From Kozakia baliensis (lineage in GTDB: Bacteria > Pseudomonadota > Alphaproteobacteria > Acetobacterales > Acetobacteraceae): DNA of 64,000 nucleotides. Numbering within the stretch: position 1 is the stretch's first letter; each line of letters opens with the position of its first letter. The stretch is from NCBI RefSeq assembly GCF_001787335.1, contig NZ_CP014674.1:2617501-2681500 (forward strand), in the 5' to 3' direction. The translations under genes and the position numbers were made by a program. The notes beneath the pieces were generated by a model. It was given only the letters and a program-made list of their open reading frames with translations. It was not told the DNA's origin and made no database searches. Of this stretch, positions 42,381-52,720 are shown one piece after another.

Positions 42381-43487
42381 TTGGGATGGGATGATCAAGA
42401 TTTGTCCGACGCAGGGGCAACCGAACGCCATGTGAAACAACGCTTTCTGAGCGGCTCTGAACTTGCGGCTATCGGTCATGGGTTTCATGAAGCCCTGAAG
42501 GCGGCGAGCGCCCATCTCGGCGCGACATCCCCCAATCCCGCCGTCGGCTGTACGCTTTTGGACGAAACCGGGAAGATTCTCATTACCGCCGCGCATCATC
42601 GTGCCGGTTCTCTACATGCCGAAGCATTGGCTCTCGCCCAGGCGCGTGAGCAAGGAGTCCTGGAACAGGCACGCACGGCTTTGGTAACGCTGGAGCCCTG
42701 CAACCATACAGGGCGCACGCCACCATGCAGCGAAGCGCTCGCTCAAACGGCGATTGAGAATATCTGGATCGGCGTGAGCGACCCGAACCCCGTCGCGGGC
42801 GGCGGCGCGGCACGGCTGCGCCAGGGCGGCAAAAACGTCATGCACCTTGCCGACATTCCTGCTTTACGTCCCTACTATCATGATTGCGTGGCGCTGCTGG
42901 CTCCCTTCAACAAACGCATCATGCAGGGCAAGGCTTGGGTTTCAGTCAAACAAGCCGTCAACGTAAACGGCTCGATGATCCCGCCTGCGGGCAGCACCAC
43001 CTTCACCGATGCAGCGTCGCTAGAACTGGCGCACCGGCTTCGCCGCGCCACGGATGCGATCGTTACGGGTATCGGCACCGTTCTGGCGGACCAGCCGCAA
43101 CTGACCGTGCGCCGTGTGCCGGATCACGAACAACGCGGCCCGCGCTTCCTGGTGATTTGCGACCGACAGGGAAGGCTGCCCTCCGCCTACCGCGATCTCA
43201 TGGTGTCGCGCGGCTTTCATGTCTTGGTCAGCCGCGATGTGCGCGACGTGCCGCACATACTCGCCGAGCATGGCGTCAACTGGGCGTTGGTCGAGGCTGG
43301 TCCAAGCTTGCTGGGCGAGATTAAGCGCCTGGATTTGTGGGACGATTGGCTGACCATTCAACAACAGGCCACCGGACCAGATCGCCGCCTGCTCCGCAGC
43401 AAAGGCCCGACACCGCTTCATCTCATTCTTGGTGACGAGATCACGCTCGAGCGTGAAACCCCATTTTATTTCGAAGGCATGCGCTAA
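42381..43487 (+). CDS. ribD: bifunctional riboflavin deaminase/reductase RibD
   Basis: About 368 residues. The N-terminal deaminase has the zinc site His79-Ala-Glu81 with Cys107 and Cys116 (PCNHTGRTPPC), the C-terminal reductase follows from about 165 (VSVKQAVNVNGSMIP, VTGIGTVLADQPQLTVR). It makes the deaminated and reduced pyrimidine. The start is not certain: TTG at 42381, TTG at 42402 or GTG at 42432 are the in-frame choices and none has a perfect Shine-Dalgarno. The stop overlaps ribE (TAATG). Confidence 0.95.
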   Translation: MGWDDQDLSDAGATERHVKQRFLSGSELAAIGHGFHEALKAASAHLGATSPNPAVGCTLLDETGKILITAAHHRAGSLHAEALALAQAREQGVLEQARTALVTLEPCNHTGRTPPCSEALAQTAIENIWIGVSDPNPVAGGGAARLRQGGKNVMHLADIPALRPYYHDCVALLAPFNKRIMQGKAWVSVKQAVNVNGSMIPPAGSTTFTDAASLELAHRLRRATDAIVTGIGTVLADQPQLTVRRVPDHEQRGPRFLVICDRQGRLPSAYRDLMVSRGFHVLVSRDVRDVPHILAEHGVNWALVEAGPSLLGEIKRLDLWDDWLTIQQQATGPDRRLLRSKGPTPLHLILGDEITLERETPFYFEGMR

Positions 43488-44098
43488 TGTTTTCTGGGAT
43501 TATCGAACATATCGGCCACGTCGAGAACGTGACGCCACGCGAACAAGCGCTGGTGACACGGATCGCAACCGGCCTCCCAGATTTGGAATTGGGAGAAAGC
43601 ATCGCGGTCAACGGGGTGTGTTTGACGGTCGCCGCCTTCGACCCTTCAGGATGGGCCGATTTTTACATTAGTTCCGAAACGCTGGACCGCACGGCGCTCA
43701 ACCGTCTCAAGCCTGGAACGCGCGTCAATCTCGAACGCGCCACCACGCCTGCCACGCGCCTTTCAGGCCATATCGTGCAAGGTCATGTCGATGGCGTCGG
43801 GCGGCTGGCGTTTGTCGAGGATGTGGGCGAATCCCACAAAATTCGCATTTCCCTCCCGAAGGATCTGCGTCGTTACATCGTAGAGAAAGGCTCCATCGCA
43901 CTGGATGGCATCAGCCTGACGATCAACGCCATTGGCCCGCTCGGGCCGGATTCTTTCGATATCGAGTTGATGATCATTCCTCATACTTGGAGCCATACCG
44001 GCCTCGGTGGGCTGACGATTGAGGACCCGATCAATGTGGAGGTCGATGTTTTGGGCAAATACATCGAAAGCCTGCTGCAATATGGAGGACGGTCATGA
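43487..44098 (+). CDS. ribE: riboflavin synthase alpha chain RibE
   Basis: 203 residues with two lumazine-binding repeats: the first from [12 protein letters not shown], the second from [14 protein letters not shown] to about 185. It dismutates two dimethylribityllumazine molecules to riboflavin. The NGVCLTV and DGISLTI strands are the repeat signatures. Overlaps ribD and ribBA at both ends, so translation is coupled. Confidence 0.97.
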   Translation: MFSGIIEHIGHVENVTPREQALVTRIATGLPDLELGESIAVNGVCLTVAAFDPSGWADFYISSETLDRTALNRLKPGTRVNLERATTPATRLSGHIVQGHVDGVGRLAFVEDVGESHKIRISLPKDLRRYIVEKGSIALDGISLTINAIGPLGPDSFDIELMIIPHTWSHTGLGGLTIEDPINVEVDVLGKYIESLLQYGGRS

Positions 44099-45384
44099 AA
44101 CCCAATCTCGCCGCCTCGATCCGCGCCATGCGGGAAGGCCGCATGGTGATGATGGTCGATGACGAAGGGCGCGAAAACGAAGGCGATTTGGTCATGGCGG
44201 CGCAATTCGCCACGGCGGAGGCCATCAATTTCATGGCTACGCACGCGCGTGGCTTGATTTGCCTCCCCTTGGAAGGCGAACAGCTCGATCGCCTCGAACT
44301 TCCGATGATGCCGCGCCGCGGCTACGACCCACGCGGCACGGCCTTTACCGTCTCTATCGAAGCGACAACCGGCATCACGACGGGAATCTCAGCGGCAGAC
44401 CGCGCCCGGACAATTCAAGTAGCGGCACATCCGGACGCCAAACCGCAGGAAATCAGCACGCCCGGACATATCTTCCCACTTCGCGCGCATCCCGATGGAG
44501 TTCTGGGCCGCGATGGCCATACCGAAGGTTCGGTCGATCTGGCGCGCCTAGCCGGTCTGGTGCCGGCGGCGGTCATCTGCGAAGTTATGAGCTCGGATGG
44601 CACCATGGCGCGTCTGCCGGAATTGCAGCATTTCTCGCATCGTCACGATATTCCCATCATCTCCATTGCCGACCTGACGCAATGGTGCCGCGAAAATGGG
44701 CGTCAGGCCGTCACGCAGGATATTCCCATCGGTCCGCAACCGCCTGCGATCGAGAAAATAGCCGAGGCCGATCTGCCTAGCCTGTATGGCGGTCATGATC
44801 TGCGTATCCACGCCTTCCGCGCGCCGGATGGGATCGAGCATGTCGCTTTGGTCAAAGGCGATCTTTCTCGCAATGTGCCGCTGGTGCGCCTCCATTCGGA
44901 ATGCGTCACCGGCGATTCACTCGGCTCCCTGCGGTGCGATTGCGGCCCGCAACTGCGCGAAGCGATGGAACGGATCGCGGGCGCCGATTCGGGCGTGCTG
45001 ATCTATCTGCGTGGCCATGAAGGACGCGGGATCGGGTTGGGCAACAAAATCCGCGCCTACGCCTTGCAGGACCGTGGCCGGGATACGCTCGACGCCAATC
45101 TCGAACTCGGCTTGCCCGCCGATGCGCGGGATTGGGCCGCGGCGGTGGCGATTTTGCAATCGCTGAAAGTCCGGGAACTCGATCTTCTCACCAATAATCC
45201 CGATAAGACGCGCGGATTGGAGGAAGGCGGCCTGATCGTGCGCCGCCGCGAAGCACTGGAGGCTGGCTCCAACCCCTTCAACCGGAATTATTTGCGCGCC
45301 AAACGCACACGCATGGGCCATCAGCTCAGCAACTCCTTGCCCGGTGCGGTAGCCGATTTCATCAAACAACGAGAAAACACATGA
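44095..45384 (+). CDS. ribBA: bifunctional DHBP synthase / GTP cyclohydrolase II RibBA
   Basis: 429 residues. The DHBP synthase half (1-205) has [29 protein letters not shown] and [13 protein letters not shown]. The GTP cyclohydrolase II half (about 210-405) has [18 protein letters not shown] with the three zinc Cys, [14 protein letters not shown] and [16 protein letters not shown]. The Arg/Tyr residues at the catalytic site are kept, so both halves are probably active. A C-terminal tail of about 35 residues continues after the domain. Confidence 0.96.
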   Translation: MKPNLAASIRAMREGRMVMMVDDEGRENEGDLVMAAQFATAEAINFMATHARGLICLPLEGEQLDRLELPMMPRRGYDPRGTAFTVSIEATTGITTGISAADRARTIQVAAHPDAKPQEISTPGHIFPLRAHPDGVLGRDGHTEGSVDLARLAGLVPAAVICEVMSSDGTMARLPELQHFSHRHDIPIISIADLTQWCRENGRQAVTQDIPIGPQPPAIEKIAEADLPSLYGGHDLRIHAFRAPDGIEHVALVKGDLSRNVPLVRLHSECVTGDSLGSLRCDCGPQLREAMERIAGADSGVLIYLRGHEGRGIGLGNKIRAYALQDRGRDTLDANLELGLPADARDWAAAVAILQSLKVRELDLLTNNPDKTRGLEEGGLIVRRREALEAGSNPFNRNYLRAKRTRMGHQLSNSLPGAVADFIKQRENT

Positions 45385-45854
45385 GCAAATTCATCCCTGT
45401 CGCGCCTGATCTGCGCCTGTCTCCCGCCCCGAAACTGGCGTTGCTGGTCAGCCGTTTCAACACGGAAGTCACGCACGGCCTGCGTGACGGCGCTTTGGCT
45501 TGGTTGGCCGAGCATGACATTCACGATGTGGATATTTTCGATGCGCCCGGCGCTTTCGAATTGCCGCTAATGTCGCAAACGCTTGCGAAAAGTGGGCATT
45601 ATGAAGGTGTCATTTGCCTTGGCTGCGTCATTAAAGGCGATACGGCGCATTTCGAATTCATCAGCCTGGGCGCGACGGTCGGACTGATGCAAGCGCAGCT
45701 GAACACGGAAGTGCCGATCGCTTTCGGTGTGCTCACGACTTATAATGATGAACAAGCCAGAACACGTTCACGCGATGATGTTCATAATAAAGGGCGCGAA
45801 GCGTCGGCCGCTTGCGTGGAAAGCCTTGCATTTTTGCGCCATATCCGTCGCTAA
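45381..45854 (+). CDS. ribH: 6,7-dimethyl-8-ribityllumazine synthase RibH
   Basis: 157 residues. LVSRFNTEVTHGLRDGAL at the N-terminus, DAPGAFELPLMSQ, the catalytic His in GDTAHFEFIS and a C-terminal helix (NKGREASAACVESLAFLR). It joins the pyrimidine and dihydroxybutanone phosphate, the step before RibE. Starts within the last codons of ribBA (ATGA) and closes the riboswitch-controlled operon. Confidence 0.97.
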   Translation: MSKFIPVAPDLRLSPAPKLALLVSRFNTEVTHGLRDGALAWLAEHDIHDVDIFDAPGAFELPLMSQTLAKSGHYEGVICLGCVIKGDTAHFEFISLGATVGLMQAQLNTEVPIAFGVLTTYNDEQARTRSRDDVHNKGREASAACVESLAFLRHIRR

Positions 45855-45983
45855 AAAGCCACGCTGACCTCCACTCTCGAACAAGTTCGGCAAGGGCGGT
45901 TTCCTAATTGTGTGACGATGTTCTAAACCTGCGCACTATTTGGCGCTTCGGCGCCACCTCGTGACAAGGTTCATCGTTCCACA

Positions 45984-48578
45984 ATGCTTGCTTCCCTGAT
46001 CAGCCGTATCGTCACATTCTGCGCACAGCGCGCTTGGCTCGTCGTCGCCATTTTCGCTTTACTGGTAGGCGGCAGCGTGCTGGCGACGACAACGCTTCTC
46101 GGCGTCACGACCAATACGGATGAAATGTTTTCTTCCAAATTACCTTGGAAGCAACGCAATGCGGAACTGACGAAGCTCTTCCCCCAAAACGATAATCTGA
46201 TGGTGGCCGTCATCCGCTCCGACATTCCCGAGCAAGGACGGGAAACGGCGCGCCAACTGGGCCGCATCCTCAGCGCCGATCATAAGAATTTTCAGACGGT
46301 GCGCCTACCGGACGACAATCCGTTTTTGCAAAATCATGGATTGCTCTATCTCGACAAACCCGTGCTCGGCACCCTGCTCGATAATATCGTCGCCGCCCAG
46401 CCGTTCCTCGGGACCTTGGCGGCCGATCCTTCGGCACGCGGCCTGTTCGGCGCGCTGGGCCTGATCGGCGAGGGCGTCGCGGCGGGCCAAGGCGTTCCCG
46501 ACAGCTTCGCACCGGAATTACGCGGTTTCGCTCAATCGCTGAACGATGCGGCGAACGGTCATGCGCGCGATCTGTCCTGGCAGAACCTGCTTGCCGGGCC
46601 GCTTTCCTCCCTGGCCGGCAGTTACGAGTTCGTGCTGACCCAACCGCGCCTGGACTTTACCTCCCTTCAGCCCGGAGGCACCGCCAGCGACGCCATGCGC
46701 AGCGCCATCAACAGCCTGCCTTTCGTCAAAAGCGGTCATGCCAACGCCATGATCACCGGCGAGGTCCAGTTGAACGATGAGGAATTTTCGACGGTCGCCC
46801 ACGGCATGGGCTTCGGCCTCGTGACGTCCTTGGTGCTGGTTGCGCTCTGGCTGGTGTTGGCGGTTCATTCCCCCCGCGTGATCGTGCCGATTCTGATTAC
46901 GCTTGTCGTAGGCCTCCTCCTGACGACCGGCTTCGCCGCGATCAGCGTCGGCAAGCTCAACTTGATCTCGGTCGCCTTCGCGATTTTGTTCGTCGGCATC
47001 GCCGTCGATTTCGCCATTCAGTTCTCGGTGCGCTTTCGCGGCCAGCGCCTTCCCAACGGTCAGGCAATGCCGATTCAGGAAGCGCTCGCCCATACGGGAA
47101 GCGAAACCGGGCATCAGATCCTGGTCGCCGCTTTAGCGACCGCCGCGGGCTTCCTGGCCTTCGTGCCGACAAGCTTCGTCGGAGTCGCGCAGCTTGGGCT
47201 GATCGCCGGTATCGGCATGCTGATCGCCTTTGTCTGCACCATGACGCTGCTGCCGGCGCTTTTGCATATCTGTCGCGCCCATCTCGGGCGCGGCACGCCG
47301 GGATTTGCTCGTCTGGCCCCGATGGATCATGCAGTCCGCCGTTATCGCAAACCGATCCTGGGGCTGTTCTCGCTTCTCGCCGTCATCGGCCTCGCCCTGA
47401 TCCCGATGCTGCATTTCGATGCGGACCCGCTTCACACCAAAAACCCGCATACGGAAGGGATGAAGGCGCTTCATCTGCTGGAGCAGGATCCGCGTTCCTC
47501 GCCTTATACCGGCGAATTGCTGGCCCCTAATCTGCAAGTCGCGAAAGAAAAAGCGGCGGCGTTCAGCAAACTATCGAGCGTGAACGAGGTGATCTGGCTG
47601 GGCGCTTTCGTGCCGGAAGACCAGCAAACCAAACTGGCGATGGTGCAGGACACGGCCTCCATCCTTCTGCCGACATTGATCGGTCAGCCGGTAGCGCCCG
47701 CGCCTGATGCCAACGCCCTGCGCGCGAGCGCGAAAGCGGCGGCCGATAAGCTCGGCAGCGTGTTGGATAAGCTGAAGCCGAACGACCCGCTGCGCGATAT
47801 TCAGTCCGCACTTACAAAATTGGCGCAAGCACCGGACGAACAAATCCTGGCGGCGAACACGGCTCTGACGCGCTTCCTGCCGATGCAACTCGACCAGTTG
47901 AAAAACATCCTTCAGCCGACGCCGGTCACGCTGGAAAACATTCCGCCCGACGTCGCGCGCGACTATGTCCTGCCGGACGGCCGGGCTCTGGTCAGCATCC
48001 ATCCCAAGGGCCGGATGTCCGACAATAAGGTTCTCTATCACTTCCTGTCGCAGATGCGCAGCGTGGACCCGAACGTGGCCGGTTCCGCGCTGGAAGTGGT
48101 CGAAAGCGCGCGCACGATGGTGCATGCCTTCTCTATCGCCGCGCTCTCGGCCATCGTCATGATCGCCATCATCTTGTTCGTCGCGCTGCGCCGTATTCTG
48201 GATATGGCGCTTGTCCTGGCGCCGCTTCTGCTCTCCGCCTTGCTGACGGTCATTCTCGTCGTCACGGTGCCGGAGACGTTGAATTACGCCAACATCATCG
48301 CCCTGCCTTTGCTTCTGGGCGTAGGCGTTTCGTTCAATATCTACTTCGTGATGAACTGGCGCTCTGGCGTGAAAGGCCCCCTCGTCTCGCCGACCGCGCG
48401 CGCCGTTCTGTTTTCGGCATTGACCACAGGCACAGCGTTCGGCTCCTTGGCGGCTTCGCATCATCCCGGCACGTCGAGCATGGGGCGTTTGCTGCTGATG
48501 TCGCTCGGATGCACGTTGGTGGCGACTCTGGTCTTTATTCCTGCACTGTTGCCGAAGCGCTCAATCGACCAAGAATAA
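45984..48578 (+). CDS. hpnN: hopanoid-associated RND transporter HpnN
   Basis: 864 residues of the MMPL/RND superfamily with two halves, each with a large periplasmic loop and a set of membrane segments (main bundles about 12-30, 270-470 and 690-850). TTNTDEMFSSKLPWKQRN, PDDNPFLQNHGLLYL and AQPFLGTLAADPSARGL match HpnN, which moves hopanoids to the outer membrane. Acetic acid bacteria make abundant hopanoids that support acid and ethanol tolerance. It stands alone; the other hpn genes are not in the window. Confidence 0.92.
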   Translation: MLASLISRIVTFCAQRAWLVVAIFALLVGGSVLATTTLLGVTTNTDEMFSSKLPWKQRNAELTKLFPQNDNLMVAVIRSDIPEQGRETARQLGRILSADHKNFQTVRLPDDNPFLQNHGLLYLDKPVLGTLLDNIVAAQPFLGTLAADPSARGLFGALGLIGEGVAAGQGVPDSFAPELRGFAQSLNDAANGHARDLSWQNLLAGPLSSLAGSYEFVLTQPRLDFTSLQPGGTASDAMRSAINSLPFVKSGHANAMITGEVQLNDEEFSTVAHGMGFGLVTSLVLVALWLVLAVHSPRVIVPILITLVVGLLLTTGFAAISVGKLNLISVAFAILFVGIAVDFAIQFSVRFRGQRLPNGQAMPIQEALAHTGSETGHQILVAALATAAGFLAFVPTSFVGVAQLGLIAGIGMLIAFVCTMTLLPALLHICRAHLGRGTPGFARLAPMDHAVRRYRKPILGLFSLLAVIGLALIPMLHFDADPLHTKNPHTEGMKALHLLEQDPRSSPYTGELLAPNLQVAKEKAAAFSKLSSVNEVIWLGAFVPEDQQTKLAMVQDTASILLPTLIGQPVAPAPDANALRASAKAAADKLGSVLDKLKPNDPLRDIQSALTKLAQAPDEQILAANTALTRFLPMQLDQLKNILQPTPVTLENIPPDVARDYVLPDGRALVSIHPKGRMSDNKVLYHFLSQMRSVDPNVAGSALEVVESARTMVHAFSIAALSAIVMIAIILFVALRRILDMALVLAPLLLSALLTVILVVTVPETLNYANIIALPLLLGVGVSFNIYFVMNWRSGVKGPLVSPTARAVLFSALTTGTAFGSLAASHHPGTSSMGRLLLMSLGCTLVATLVFIPALLPKRSIDQE

Positions 48579-48640
48579 GGAAAGAAGCAGGTCATCAAAC
48601 TATGACTTAGAATTGATACCCGCTGCAATATTTCGATGTT

Positions 48641-50122
48641 ATGAACAGAACTTTATCTGAAAATTGCGGCTGGGTGTCGAATTTGTTCAAAGCTTCCTCG
48701 CGGCTCACCTTCGGGGCTGCAATGTTTGTTTCTTTCGGCGTGCACACTGCACATGCTCAGGTTCTCGATAACGACATCGGTTCAGAACCGAATATGCGCG
48801 TTGACACGCCGCTTCCCGCCAAACCGTCCAACAAAACGACCGTTCCCCCCTTCGCCCGACCGGAAGCGGTTTTCTCCGATCCGATGGGGCTGACGAATTG
48901 GCTGCGTGCGCGAGGAATCGCGCTATTGATCGATAACACCAATGAATTCGCAGGAGCGGTCACCAAACCGACGCCCGGCTTCGTCAATTACCGCCAGGGC
49001 GCCAGCAACGCGGGCCAATATGCTATTTCGCTCAATATGGATTGGGAGAAACTAGCGGGCATCAAAGGTTTCGCCACCCACATGATCACCGTGGGCCGAT
49101 ACGGCACCACGGCGAACCGCATGTTCGGCGATTGGCTGAACCATGCTTCGGAAGTGTATGGCGGTGGCGGCAACGTCGTCGTCCATCTCGTTATGGCCTA
49201 CGGCGAAGAAACCCTATTGGGTGGACGCGTCGCCCTCGCCGCAGGGCGCATGTCCGAAATGTCCGATTTCGTGGCCAGTCCGCTTTATTGCAACTTCCAA
49301 AACGGTAGCATGTGCGGACGCCCCAAAAACGCAACGGACAGCGCCTTCACCAGCGGATACCCGGCAGCCGTCTGGGCGGCGCGCGCGCGTGGTCGTCCCA
49401 GCCGTTTCACTTATCTGCAGATGGGCGTGTATCTGGCGGAAAACGGCATCTACCAAAATTTTCAGCATCGAACCGGCTTCAAGTTCAACGGCTCGAATAT
49501 CGTCGGCACTCGTATCCCGTTGGAGTTCGGTTGGGAGCCGTTATTGAACGGCAATTTGCCCGGCCATTATAAAGTGGGCGGCGTGCTGATGACCGCGCCG
49601 ACGGCGGATATGTACGAGGATATTGACGGCCTACCTTATGCGCTGACGCACCGTGCTCAACGCATGCACAAAGCCAGCTATGGAGCGTGGACCCTAATGG
49701 ATCAGCGCATCGTCAATTACAATGGCGGCAAGGACGATTCCGGCATCACGGCGCTATGGGGCTTCCTCTATAACGACAAGCATACGTCTCTCCGCGAATG
49801 GGAGGCTTATGGCGCCGTGATCGATCGAGGGTTCTGGAAGGCGCGTCCCTTGGACACGATCGGCCTCGCCTTCACCTATACGAAAATTTCGCCCGGCGTG
49901 CAGATAAGCGAAGAACTGCTTCGTGCGCAAAATCGCTCCATGCCCAACCATGCAACCGGCATCCAGCGCCATACCAGCGTATTCGAAGCCAACTACGCCA
50001 TCCATGTTATGCGCGGCGTTATTTTTCAGCCGCTATTCGAATATTTCATCCGCCCGAACGGACAAGGCAATTTACGCAACGCGGAATTGCTGGGCTTCAA
50101 AAGCCATATCGAGTTTCTTTGA
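48641..50122 (+). CDS. OprB family carbohydrate-selective porin
   Basis: 493 residues with a signal peptide (about 1-39, ends HTAHA/Q) and a beta barrel with alternating pattern to a final aromatic-type ending (SHIEFL). Matches the OprB family (GLTNWLRARGIALLIDNTNEF, GYPAAVWAARARGRP, GVYLAENGIYQ, VFEANYAIHVMRGVIFQPLFEYFIRPNG). It admits sugars through the outer membrane. The family is expanded in acetic acid bacteria, where sugars are oxidised in the periplasm. Single gene with its own terminator. Confidence 0.93.
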   Translation: MNRTLSENCGWVSNLFKASSRLTFGAAMFVSFGVHTAHAQVLDNDIGSEPNMRVDTPLPAKPSNKTTVPPFARPEAVFSDPMGLTNWLRARGIALLIDNTNEFAGAVTKPTPGFVNYRQGASNAGQYAISLNMDWEKLAGIKGFATHMITVGRYGTTANRMFGDWLNHASEVYGGGGNVVVHLVMAYGEETLLGGRVALAAGRMSEMSDFVASPLYCNFQNGSMCGRPKNATDSAFTSGYPAAVWAARARGRPSRFTYLQMGVYLAENGIYQNFQHRTGFKFNGSNIVGTRIPLEFGWEPLLNGNLPGHYKVGGVLMTAPTADMYEDIDGLPYALTHRAQRMHKASYGAWTLMDQRIVNYNGGKDDSGITALWGFLYNDKHTSLREWEAYGAVIDRGFWKARPLDTIGLAFTYTKISPGVQISEELLRAQNRSMPNHATGIQRHTSVFEANYAIHVMRGVIFQPLFEYFIRPNGQGNLRNAELLGFKSHIEFL

Positions 50123-50125
50123 GAG

Positions 50126-50156
50126 AAGGCGGGAGAATTTCTCCCGCCTTTTCCTT
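50126..50156. terminator. terminator between oprB-type porin and sqr
   Basis: AAGGCGGGAGAA and TTCTCCCGCCTT form a perfect inverted repeat with one base between, followed by TTCC. It separates convergent genes and could act in both directions. Confidence 0.85.
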
Positions 50157-50157
50157 A

Positions 50158-51393
50158 TCAGCCTTGTTCGACTTCTTTATGCGGCACTTTGATGTCGTAA
50201 CCACGCAGCATCAGGTTCCAGTAAAGATGCGGGAACCCTTGAGTTTTGAGCAGCCAGGCGAAACGGCTCGGCTTACGTTGGTCGTAGGGGAAGCTCGGCG
50301 CGGGCTTTCCGCCATAAAGGAACTCGGCCAGCACCACTTTCCCGTAAGACACTGTGAGCGGGCATGCGCCATAACCGTCATAACTTGCGTTCTGCGGGCG
50401 TCCATCGAGAGAAGCCAACAGATTGGCCACGACGATCGGCGCTTGAGAGCGCACGGCAGCGGCGGTTTTGGCGTTGGACGTGCTGGTGGCATCGCCAAGG
50501 GCGAAAATATCGTCATATTTGACATGGCGCAGGGTTGCCGGATCGACGCCGATCCAACCGGCAGCGTTGGCGAGCGGGCTTTTCTTGATGAAATCCGGCG
50601 CGCTTTGCGGCGGGGTAACATGCAGCATATCGAACGAGCGTGTGATGGTCTCATCGCTGCCAACACGTTGGAAAACCGCCTCTTTCTTCTCCCCGTCAAC
50701 GCGAATAAGATTTTCTTTATAATGCAGGTCAATGCCGTAATAATCGACCATCTTCTGTAAAGACGGCACGAAATATTTCACGCCGAACAAAACATCTCCG
50801 GCCAGAAGAAATTCCACGCGCGTTTTGTAGAGACGACCTTCGCGACGCCAATAATCGGCGGCGAGGTAAGCGATTTTTTGCGGTGCGCCCGCGCATTTGA
50901 TCGGCATGGGCGGTTGGGTGAACAAGGCCGTGCCGCCATCGAGGCTCTGAATACATTCCCAAGTATAGGCGCAATGTTCGCGGGAATAATTGCTCGTCAC
51001 GCCGTTGCGGCCCAGCGTTTCCTTTAGACCTTCGATCTTATCCCAATCCAACTGGATGCCGGGACACGCGACGAGACGACGATATTCGATGCGGCTGCCA
51101 TCTTCGAGTTCGACGGCTTTTTCTTCCGGATGGAAAGCGGCGGTGCGCTTACGAATCCAAGTCACGCCGGAAGGCACCAACCCGCCTTCCTGGCGCAGCG
51201 TTTCCTGCAACGTCATGACGCCCGCGCCCACCAGCGTCCAGCCGGGCTGATAGGCATGGGTGGTGGAAGGTTCGATGATGGCGATGGAAAGATTGGGGCG
51301 CTGGCGCTTGAGTTGCGCGGCGACGGTAATGCCTGCGGAACCGCCACCGACGATCACGACGGTAAAGCGATCCTGATGATTTTCCTCTGCCAT
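50158..51393 (-). CDS. sqr: sulfide:quinone oxidoreductase-like flavoprotein
   Basis: 411 residues. FAD-binding VVIVGGGSAGITVAAQL at 12-28 and C-terminal DIFALGDATSTSN. Cysteines at 110 (ACPGIQ), 167 (IKCAGAP) and 344 (YGACPL) occupy likely positions of the polysulfide/disulfide site; 141 and 147 are also present. It fits SQR of the HMT2-like type that oxidises sulfide and passes electrons to ubiquinone. Other members act as FAD-dependent dehydrogenases with other substrates. ATG at 51393 has AAGGAA about 9 bases upstream. Confidence 0.85.
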   Translation of the reverse strand: MAEENHQDRFTVVIVGGGSAGITVAAQLKRQRPNLSIAIIEPSTTHAYQPGWTLVGAGVMTLQETLRQEGGLVPSGVTWIRKRTAAFHPEEKAVELEDGSRIEYRRLVACPGIQLDWDKIEGLKETLGRNGVTSNYSREHCAYTWECIQSLDGGTALFTQPPMPIKCAGAPQKIAYLAADYWRREGRLYKTRVEFLLAGDVLFGVKYFVPSLQKMVDYYGIDLHYKENLIRVDGEKKEAVFQRVGSDETITRSFDMLHVTPPQSAPDFIKKSPLANAAGWIGVDPATLRHVKYDDIFALGDATSTSNAKTAAAVRSQAPIVVANLLASLDGRPQNASYDGYGACPLTVSYGKVVLAEFLYGGKPAPSFPYDQRKPSRFAWLLKTQGFPHLYWNLMLRGYDIKVPHKEVEQG

Positions 51394-51519
51394 GGCCCGG
51401 TTTCCTTTCTGGCTTTTCCAGAAGAAAGCTAAATCAGGCGGCAATGGTTGCAAGACTTCAACAGGACCAACCCTCAGGACATGAGCAAATACTCATGTCG
51501 CCGAGACTTGTCGTTCATT

Positions 51520-52464
51520 TTACGGCAAGCGCGCGAGGCGTTCTTCCAAAAGCGCAAAGAACCCTTCGGCGTCCACATGACGCATATAAAGCGCATTGGC
51601 GGGACGACCGGTGACGCGCCAATAATCCACGACGGTTTCGCCCACGCAAAGCGGGGATTGCGTCTCCACCGCCACATTGACCTCGCGCCCGGTGAACAGA
51701 TCGGAGCGCAGGAGCCAGACAACGGTGCAGGGATCGTGCAGGGGTGCGCCATCCCACCCATATTTCGCGAGATCGAAACGGCCGGAGAAGCCGAGCATTC
51801 CAGCCACGCAATCGGCAGCTTTCGTGCCAATGCCGCGCAGACGCGCCAATCGGGAAGGCGTGGTTAAAACCTGATGCGTGACGTCGAGCGGCAACACGAC
51901 CATGGGAATGCCCGCCTCGAACACGATGGCCGCCGCATCGGGATCGACATAAGCGTTAAATTCGGCGTTGGGCGTGATGTTCCCGCCTTCGAAACAGGCG
52001 CCGATCATGGAGACGACCCGCGCGATACGCGACGCGATATCGGGCGCGCGACGCAGTGCGGTGGCAAGATTGGTCATCGGGCCGAGCGTGACGAGAGTCA
52101 GACTACCTGCTGGCTCGGCGCGCAATTTTTCGATCAGGAAATCGACGGCATGTTGCGCTTCCGCCTGTTTTTTCGGGCTGGGAAGCTCCGCGCCATCGAG
52201 GCCGCTTTCGCCATGAACGTGTTCGCCTCGGATCGGGGCACGCACGAGTGGATCGTCGCAACCTTGATAGAGCGGTATATCCGCTCTTCCCGCCAGTTCG
52301 AGGATGGCGGCGGCGTTGCGCGTGGTGTTCGCGATACCGGTATTGCCCCCTACGGTCGTGATCGCCTCGACCGTCAGTTGCTCGGGGGAAGCCAGCGCCA
52401 GAAGAATGGCGACGGCATCGTCCTGACCGGGATCGGTGTCGATGATGATGCGCATGGGGGCCAT
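51520..52464 (-). CDS. nucleoside hydrolase (IunH family)
   Basis: About 314 residues. The calcium-site motif DTDPGQDD is at 9-16, with GNTGIANTTRNAA and GPMTNLATAL as family segments, VGGN and EFNAYVDPDAA later. It hydrolyses N-glycosidic bonds of ribonucleosides for base salvage; specificity cannot be read. Start ATG at 52464 with GGAAGG nine bases upstream; the small DUF3297 gene is 4 bases before. Confidence 0.93.
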   Translation of the reverse strand: MAPMRIIIDTDPGQDDAVAILLALASPEQLTVEAITTVGGNTGIANTTRNAAAILELAGRADIPLYQGCDDPLVRAPIRGEHVHGESGLDGAELPSPKKQAEAQHAVDFLIEKLRAEPAGSLTLVTLGPMTNLATALRRAPDIASRIARVVSMIGACFEGGNITPNAEFNAYVDPDAAAIVFEAGIPMVVLPLDVTHQVLTTPSRLARLRGIGTKAADCVAGMLGFSGRFDLAKYGWDGAPLHDPCTVVWLLRSDLFTGREVNVAVETQSPLCVGETVVDYWRVTGRPANALYMRHVDAEGFFALLEERLARLP

Positions 52465-52468
52465 GATC

Positions 52469-52720
52469 TTAGCCTTCCTTATTGTCATCCTTGAACCAGA
52501 CTTCGACCGGACCGGTGACCTTGATGGTCATGGGGCGGCCTTTGCGATCCAGCGTTTTGCCGACGGCCATGCGCACCCAGCCTTCGCTGATGCAATATTC
52601 CTCGACATTGTTGCGCTCTTCACCCTTGAAACGCACGCCGATGCCGCGTTCGAGCAGTTCTTCATTGAAATACGGGCTGCCAGGGCTGGCGCAGAGACGA
52701 TCGGGAGGTGTGTCGCTCAT
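52469..52720 (-). CDS. DUF3297 family protein
   Basis: 83 residues matching the DUF3297 family (PPDRLCASPGSPYFNEELLERGIGVRFKG, then YCISEGWVRMAVG and DRKGRPMTIKV with TGPVEVWF). The function of this small, all-beta cytosolic protein is unknown; it is frequent in proteobacteria. ATG at 52720 has AAGGA nine bases upstream; the frame to 52924 is a shadow. Next to the nucleoside hydrolase, 4 bases apart, so it is probably the first gene of that transcript. Confidence 0.9.
   Translation of the reverse strand: MSDTPPDRLCASPGSPYFNEELLERGIGVRFKGEERNNVEEYCISEGWVRMAVGKTLDRKGRPMTIKVTGPVEVWFKDDNKEG

Noticed and set aside
47571-48464. 297-residue minus-strand ORF inside hpnN
   Set aside because: Shadow of a well-supported transporter gene, extreme Arg/Gln/His composition.
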